Positions 56,984 to 64,000 of a DNA stretch of 64,000 nucleotides are shown here, one piece after another. The stretch comes from Solanum dulcamara (taxonomy: Eukaryota > Streptophyta > Magnoliopsida > Solanales > Solanaceae). The stretch lies in contig NC_077248.1 in NCBI RefSeq assembly GCF_947179165.1, positions 48,820,232 through 48,884,231 on the forward strand, given 5' to 3'. How positions within the stretch are numbered: position 1 is the stretch's first letter; each line of letters opens with the position of its first letter. Under the pieces are notes generated by a model. The model worked only from the letters and a program-made list of their open reading frames with translations, made no database searches and was not told the origin of the DNA. A program made the position numbers and the translations under genes.

Positions 56984-59900
56984 TGTCATGACCCAACCCC
57001 ATGTGCTGTGACTTATGCTCGAACTGGACACTCGTATACATACATGTCATTTATAATCAATCAACAATTAAACGGTATATGGGACTCATACAGACAGAAT
57101 ATCATCTCAAAACTGTCACATATATAAATATCCTAAATCCACCTGTCTCCTGGAGTCAAAATCGTCAAAAGATAACATATTTTGTGAACTGACAAGGCTG
57201 TCACTACATACCATAGTCCAAAAATACATATACATACGCAAGCCGACAAGACTACTACCACGAATGGAAATATCCCAAAACATAAATCGTTAACATAGCT
57301 GAACAACGTCTATATGCAACCCACATATATGTCTACATACCTCTAAAAATACCAATAGTAATATATGATGGGACAGAGCCCCGCCGTACTCATAGATAAA
57401 TAAATATATATATATATATACGTCAAAAGATTTATACCAAAAGTCTAGGCTCTAGGACAATGGAGCACTTCCAAAACCACTAAGTGGAAATCCTAAGCTG
57501 GTGAATTCCCTAAATGAATATCTTTACCTGCGGGCATGAAACGCAGCCCCTCAAAGAGAGGGGGGTCAGTACAAAATATGTACTGAGTATATAAAGCATA
57601 AATTACCATAAAGGAGATCACATATGAAATAAAGATTTAGGAGACAAGTATCATAATCAATAAATCACTGTACCTGCGTCTTATGAAATAAAGTCATGCA
57701 TATCATCATCATATAGCGTACCCGACCCGTTATGGGACTTGGTGTCATAATTATATCATTATATCGCCATAAGTATATATATACCATACCCGGCCCTTTA
57801 GCAATGGGCTCGGTGAATAGAGTAGTGTACACTTATACCGCCCATTATGGGACTCGGTGTCATAATCATATCATCATATTATCATAACATCATATTATCA
57901 TATCACATACCCGGCCCTATAGTAAGGGACTCGGTGAATAATGTAGTGAAATCCATACATGATAACATACTCGGCCTATCCTAGGACTCGATGGATAATA
58001 GAATAACAATATGCACAAATAGGGTATGATTAGCAACCTTGTGTAATTTGATCATTTCCGGAGACTTAATGGAATAAGCAAAACAACCCATCATTTGAAA
58101 ATCAAGACAATAGTCATTCCAAGCACTCTTCCATTGTCATTATGAATTACATCAATTATGGATTATACTAAAATATAAATTATACCACAACATCAGTTAT
58201 ACCAACTAGGATGGCTGGAATCATACACATGAGTCAAGACATAACGATATAAATTCTGGAAATCAAGGACGTTAGCCATTCGAGTATATCTATGAATGAG
58301 AGTTTCTTTGGAATTTAAGCATGCGTCTTCCATTTGTTTCATATGGATCACGCCAAAAGAAATAAAGGTTAGCTTTACATACCTTTAGCATTTATATGTA
58401 TAGGCTGCCCAATATTGTCTCAACCTATATTAAAATGTTAAACACTATGGTTAAGCTATGGACTGGAATAAAACGTACTCTATCATTAGTAGGTTATTTC
58501 TAAAAATAATTGGACAGCACCTCCCCTATATCGCTCACTTTTCCCACTTCCAAACCAACCATATAATCATCAAGTAATATCAACAATCAGAAATGTTGAA
58601 ATAAAACAAGATTTATTATTGACAATAAGCCTAGAATATTGCCACCCGAATTATATTACCAAAATAGTAAGTTCGAAAAGCCGAGTACCTTAAGTTGTAT
58701 CGATATTTTGAAACTAGAAAAGCAAAACTGGACTTGATGACCTTCATAAAACTTTTAGATCTCTGTCTTAAGTTTTCAATCCAAAAGAAATAAATTTAAA
58801 ACTCATTTTGTACAAAAAGATATCATCAAAATACTAATAGTTATACATGAGGGATTTTCAATCAAGAATTTGGACAGAACTTGTCTTATGATTCATCCTC
58901 TTTTTTCGACATAATAACAATAGATATAGGCTCCAAAATAAATAAATGAGTTGTAGGTACGTGTATTATATTTCCAAAACATGTATTTTCTAAAATCAAA
59001 GGACTACACAATAAGATATTGAAGAATTACTACAAGCTACGCAATCCCAAAAATGGATTTGAACACTTACAATCTCCATACACCTTATTCCTCCAAATTC
59101 AAGAACAAAAATCCATCAACAACATCAAAACAATATCAACCATTATTATACATCATCACTAAGTTAATTTCATCCATTTAATCCATCTAAAATAGCTTCT
59201 TAACCCATAAATCACAATAAATCACTAAACGAGTTTATAACGTTATTTTATCCGTTCTAATCCGTTAAAACTCTAAATAAACTTGTTGCAATGAAAAAAG
59301 GACTTTAATATTACCTCAAGTGTGCAGAAAAAACATTAACACTTCTCCTTTTTGGCTAATTTTTAGCTCAAATTGAAGGCAACGCGATGTACAACACTTT
59401 TCTCTTCATGAGCTTCGAGATTCGGGGCTTAAATTGTGGTCAATTTTGGTGTTTCTTTCTATGGTTCTCCTCTCTCACTCTCTGTAGAAATTTTTGGATA
59501 TTTTTTGGTCTAAAAGCTTAAGGAAAAGCTGAAAAATTGAATTTAATGGCGTGCGTATTGGGCCTAACCCGAGTTGGAATCGGGTTGGGCCGAATCCATT
59601 ATTTATTTTATCCTGTCATACTTAAAAAGTCCATATATTATTATTCTGATATCACATTCCAACCCACGACTAATGGTTGGAAAGATATTTAAATTATCTA
59701 CAACTTTTATTTTTATAGTTTTCCCAAATTCCCAAATTATGAAGGGGTCATGGCCTCCCGAAGTTAGATTACCCGAAAACGTGACTTAAAAATAAAAGTT
59801 TTTTGATGGCTTCCACTTTGAATTGGCTCAAGGGTCCTTCTTGAGTTGTATTTAACTTCACATATATTATCCATATAACTTGTCATTACAAACAATTCAT

Positions 59901-59988
59901 GCCATTTTAAAATTTGAAATTAAAAATACTTGAATTTATGTCCATTAGCCCACGAATAGTCCAAGATGCAAAAATACAGAATATAACA
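56984..59988 (-). repeat. 3' LTR of element D (3005 bp)
   Basis: On the minus strand it starts TGTTATATTC at 59988 and ends GGGTCATGACA at 56984. It shares with solo LTR E the segments 'gcgggcatgaaacgcagccc', 'ggggtcagta' and 'tgtactgagtatataaa', 'cccgacccgttatgggactt', 'cagcacctcccctat' and the CT-rich leader near 59465. It lacks the nine-unit 50-bp array. Confidence 0.85.
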
Positions 59989-60004
59989 TTTCCCCCCCTC
60001 CTTT
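59989..60004 (-). other. Polypurine tract of element D
   Basis: The minus strand reads AAAGGAGGGGGGGAAA against the LTR start, a good plus-strand primer. Confidence 0.8.
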
Positions 60005-60117
60005 AGAACATTCATCCTCGAATGTTAAACTTGCCTCATAAAGTTCTATAAGGAATTTAGGGGAATTTGTTTTAATGCAACAACATATAGTTTCATCTAT
60101 CAATCAATATAATTAAT

Positions 60118-61650
60118 CTAGAGGTTTAGATTACCTGTAGGCGTAGAGAACAAGTGAGGATACTTATCCTTCATATCCTCTTTGGCTTCCCACGTCATCT
60201 CTTCTTTATTTTTATTTCGCCATAATATTTTGACGGATACCACATCTTTAGTACGTAATCTTCTGACTTGGTGATCAAGTATAGCTATAAGGTTTTCCTC
60301 GTAAGACAACTCCTCTATCACCTAAATATCATCCACGGGGAATACTTTAGAAGGATCACCAATACGTTTGCAAAGCATCGACACGTGAAAGACAGGGTGT
60401 ACTACTTCCAAATCAGATGGTAGGTCCAACTCATAGGCAACCTTTCCTATTCTACGAATAACCTGATAAGGGATAATGTATCGCAGGCTAAGCTTCCCTT
60501 TCTTACTGAATCTCATTACCCCCTTCATGGGTGACACCTTCAAAAACACCCAATTACTAACTTGAAACTCGAAGGGTCGATATCGATTATCTGCATATGA
60601 TTTCTATCAACTTTGGGATGCTAATAACCTTTTCCGAATAAGCTTCACCTTATCAACAGCTTGTTGAATCATATCGAGTCCGATTAACTTAGCCTCACCA
60701 ATATCAAACCAGCTAATAGGTGACCTGCACTTTCTACCATATAAAGCCTCATACGCTGCTATCTGGATGCTAGAATGGTAGCTATTATTATAGGCAAACT
60801 CAATATGTGAATAATCATCCTAACTACCTCCAAAGTCAATAATACAGGTCTGTAATATATCTTCTAGCGTCTGAATAGTATATTCATCCTGCCCATCAGT
60901 CTGAGGGTGAAGTATTAAACTAAGATTTATTTGTGTTCCCAATCCCTTCTAAAATGATCTCCAGAAGCTAGCTGTAAATTGAGCCCCTCTGTATGAGATA
61001 ATAGATGTGTAAATCCCATGAAGTCTTACTATCTCTTTGATATATAACCTCGCATAGTCCTCCGCTGAATATGTAGTTGTAACTGGAAGAAAGTGGACTG
61101 ATTTTGTCATCCTATCTATAATCACCCATATGGAATCATACTTTCATGGAGTGCGAGGTAAGCCTGTAATAAAATTCATATTAATTGCTTCCCACTTCCA
61201 AGTCGGGATTTCCATCTCTTGTAATAGTCCGCCAGGCTTCTCATGCTCAATTTTAACCTGTTGGAAATTTGGGCACTGGGATACAAACTCTGCTATGTCC
61301 TTTTTCATGCCATTCCTTCAGTATAAACATCTAAGTTCATGATACATCTTTTTCTACCCTGGATGAATAGAATATCGAGCATAGTGTGCCTCTCCCAAAA
61401 CCTGTTGTCGTAGCCCTACAATCTCAGGTACACATAATCTGCCCCTATATCATAGCACTCTATCAGGTGTGATCTCGAATGGGGTCTTTTCCTTTTGAAG
61501 GGTTGCATCTCGGTACTGTGCCAGAATAAGGTCTTCATACTGGCGTTTCTTCACCTCTTCCATGATAGAGAATTCAGCAACTCCTTGAATAGAGACTCCA
61601 CCATTACTAGAATCAGCCCAGAAAATACCTTAGCGTTGCCATACTAGTCT
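60118..61650 (-). pseudogene. Integrase and chromodomain-like remnant of element D
   Basis: From the 3' end of the gene: chromodomain-like tail (60118-60321; ILDHQVRRLRTKDV...ILWRN...MTWEAKED), then [17 protein letters not shown] and HPVFHVSML (60322-60549). Further upstream on the minus strand come broken matches to [34 protein letters not shown], and the zinc-finger CPN-QQ segment near 61262. Several stops and shifts are present. Relative to B the order is the same, but RNase H and RT do not follow. Confidence 0.8.
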
Positions 61651-64000
61651 TTATACAGACCCTATGTTTTCTCTTACCTCCTTCAATTGATATCAGGTCT
61701 CAACTATGGTTTTTGCCCTCAATACTAATTATATCTCAATATTTTTGCCTCAAACCATCTTATACTTTTTTTAATATATTCAATCACATTGTTATTACTG
61801 ACTTCTTATTATTTTTATCAAGTAATCACTTGATCTCACCCTTAACATACCAATATTCGTAGGTTGCATAACTATTCTTGTACAATTTGTACAAAGTGCA
61901 TTCAATTTTAATCATAGTCTTTTCTTCTCTTGGCTTATTTTTCTCTACATATTTCATTGTACTAACATGCACTTGCAGTCTATTTTGTCATACTTGTTTC
62001 GCTTCCTTTACTTACAATTCAATTTTCTTATATTCTACCATAGGAGAGATTTCTTATCCTTTCTCTTTTGCTACTTGTATGTCACAATATCAGTAACCAA
62101 TAACTCTATTGCCAACATCTTAACCTTTAATCCAGTATAGCCTTGCTATCCTTTACAATATCTTTAAGTTACTCATTATTATTCTCTTGTCATATATTCA
62201 TCCCTTTTTTATGCACCCATTCTTTGATGTCATACTGTTCAAGGTCTTTACCAATAATTCTCAGCACTATCTCAGATACTATCTTGGCTTTTATCTGTTT
62301 ATTGTTGGCTTTTAGATCTTGCTAACTCGTTCCAGCATGGGATCTCACTTGAAGCTTAAGTGTTCACATTAACGTATTGTAGTGTCGGTTGATTTCATCT
62401 TACTTTTATATTTTTCTTATCCACTTCCCCCCCTTTAGGGTGTACCCATGTCATTATCTTTTTATATTCTACTCTATGCCCCCATTTCAAATTTTTAAAT
62501 GTATATGATTCTTTTCCAATACATATGATATACTGCACTATATCCATATCTTCCTTTATATCATCTATAACTTAGATTACCCATGTACGAAACCTTAACA
62601 CAATCATGAGGTGCTGAGAACTCCCGATATATAGTACAAAATCTCATCTAATGATTGGTACTCAAGTAATATAATTAATGTCGCAATTTATCTAAAGCCA
62701 CATTCCATTCATTCCAATCAATAATTAGCTAGTGCTTATAATCGTTTCAAATTCTCCATTCGGTAGCATTTATATTCTAGTGATAAGTGTTTCAAGATTT
62801 CTTATAACACTATCTTTATCCCAACAGATATCACTTGTTACTCTAATAGGTTCACAATGCATCAGTTATTTTAAAAATCTACAATCTTTGTCCTTTAAGG
62901 ATCTCACTATTTTTTTGAGGTGAAGTCATATATACACAATACTCTTTTATGATTCATGCGCTTTCACCCTTGTCGTGTATCCAACGCTAACTTCTAATCT
63001 TACTCAAAATTATATCAAATTTGTTCTAATAGTGATTTTTTCTTATCACCTTTCTGTCGTACTACACCTTCAGTTTGTAGCTATCTATTTCCCTTTTTAT
63101 CCTATACTCATACTTAATTAATTATGTCTATCTTGGGTGCTTCCTTTAGTACTCCTTTCATTTCGATAACAATCCTTATGGTATTCACATTACATCATGT
63201 TCGTATTCCGTCCTATGATGTAGCACTCCTTAACTTTATTCCCCTTTCTAGTCAATCTTATCCTTAATATTTCATAAACTGTCTTATCAATTCATTCATA
63301 TCTGTCACAATTCTTTTTCCTGTATACTCTTATCTTAATCATACTATTACTTCCTTTAACTATAACTCATCATAATTTATCCCATCTTATCAATTCAGTC
63401 GGTGCTTTCATATATCACTCTATCAAGATCTACCATTTTTTTCTAAATCATCTCTTAGTATCACAAGCCCTTACGAATCATCTTAGCATTTCATCAACAA
63501 CATATGAAATACATAATCCTAAATAGCCCACAAGTTTATGTTTTCCTTTCAAAATTCCATCTCCAACTAGTTGGTTAAGAATTAATGAAATGTTATCCTG
63601 AAGTATTTCCCAACCACCACCAGAAGAAAACTAGAATCCGATAAGCACCACAGGACTTCTTAGTGCTTGATACACCTTGTTTACCTCTAGGCTTATTCTT
63701 AAATCGTGAATGAATTATTTAATTCATAAAGTACTTGCTGCATGCTTTGTACTTTTCAATAAAAGTGAAACTTAATTACTGGACATGTTTTCCCTTCAAC
63801 ATAAGTTTCTTTTAAGACAAAATTGTGGCTGAAAAGTATCTTGGTCCATTCAAATGAATTTTAAACTTTGCTGCTCATATAGGCTTTTTCAAAATAAAAT
63901 TTCTCAAGTAAGAATGGTACCCCTTACGGATGACATGGAGGGTATCTCTTAACTATTTACTCCAACATAATAAATTTATCTTGCCGATATCAACTTTCAA
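61651..64000. other. Unassigned AT- and pyrimidine-rich sequence
   Basis: About 2.35 kb in the position where RNase H and RT of element D should be, yet no reverse-transcriptase motif can be read on either strand. ORFs (up to 72 residues) are Ser/Phe/Leu-rich, as expected from C/T-rich sequence. Either element D was deleted and filled here, or another repeat was inserted. Confidence 0.4.

Larger units (their letters stand above)
56984..64000 (-). mobile_element. Element D: Ty3/gypsy retrotransposon, 3' end only, runs out of window
   Basis: The 3' LTR (56984-59988), an adjacent polypurine tract and a worn integrase/chromodomain region on the minus strand to about 61650. It sits inside the Copia protease region; the five bases before it are ATCTA, which should recur at its far end outside the window. 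Its LTR is homologous to solo LTR E. Sequence beyond 61650 may or may not belong to it. Confidence 0.7.

Noticed and set aside
1..64000. tRNA or rRNA genes
   Set aside because: No cloverleaf or rRNA-like sequence was noticed; the iMet matches are 12-base primer sites next to LTRs.

Overview
This is a eukaryotic, AT-rich plant nuclear window. It holds one spliced host gene inside several layers of LTR retrotransposons. Plant chromovirus and Copia proteins, Stowaway-type MITEs with TA target sites, initiator-Met tRNA primer sites and short GT-AG introns all indicate an angiosperm. LTRs opening with TGTAACACCCCTC, and the CTCCCTCCGT...TAGTTGTCA MITE, suggest Solanaceae; that family assignment is an inference from memory, not a search result.

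Layout. (1) 1-2398: piece of an old minus-strand LTR (same kind as the solo LTR at 24.8-38.5 kb), broken by element A. (2) 2399-8481: element A, a plus-strand Ty3/gypsy copy whose interior has mostly decayed and whose 3' LTR is cut short; a scrap of another LTR follows to 8692. (3) 9775-24124: the only convincing host gene, a 12-exon plus-strand gene for a 450-residue major facilitator superfamily (MFSD12/GPH-like) membrane transporter. Intron 2 carries a worn Copia element (10564-14259) with one Stowaway MITE in each LTR. Intron 3 carries a nearly intact chromodomain Ty3/gypsy element (14857-21640, TSD TACTC). The exons still join in frame. (4) 24796-28186 plus 38160-38468: one solo LTR (TSD TATTT) split by element B (28187-38154, TSD AGTTC), a full-length gypsy element with two 2448-bp LTRs about 1% different. 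(5) 38474-41237 and 53350-54881: older, poorly recognised retroelement-like background split by element C (41238-53344, TSD CTTTA, minus strand). Element C's gag is itself split by a 2448-bp solo LTR of its own superfamily (47998-50445, TSD CATGC). (6) 54882-56983: 5' part of a Copia element, interrupted at 56984 by element D (minus strand, running out of the window), with a 3005-bp 3' LTR and worn pol remnants to about 61.65 kb. (7) 61.65-64 kb: AT- and pyrimidine-rich sequence with nothing recognisable.

No element in the window has an uninterrupted gag-pol. Four of the breaks in B and the single break in the intron-3 element are stops at expected Gln codons (C to T on the coding strand), and B also lacks a catalytic reverse-transcriptase aspartate. 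I did not find a novel biological system. The most informative signals are the datable insertion order given by five target-site duplications, the palindromic repeat arrays upstream of the core promoter in four unrelated LTR families, and a splice-donor-like motif shared by different LTR families. All splice sites, TSDs and divergence counts were read by eye.
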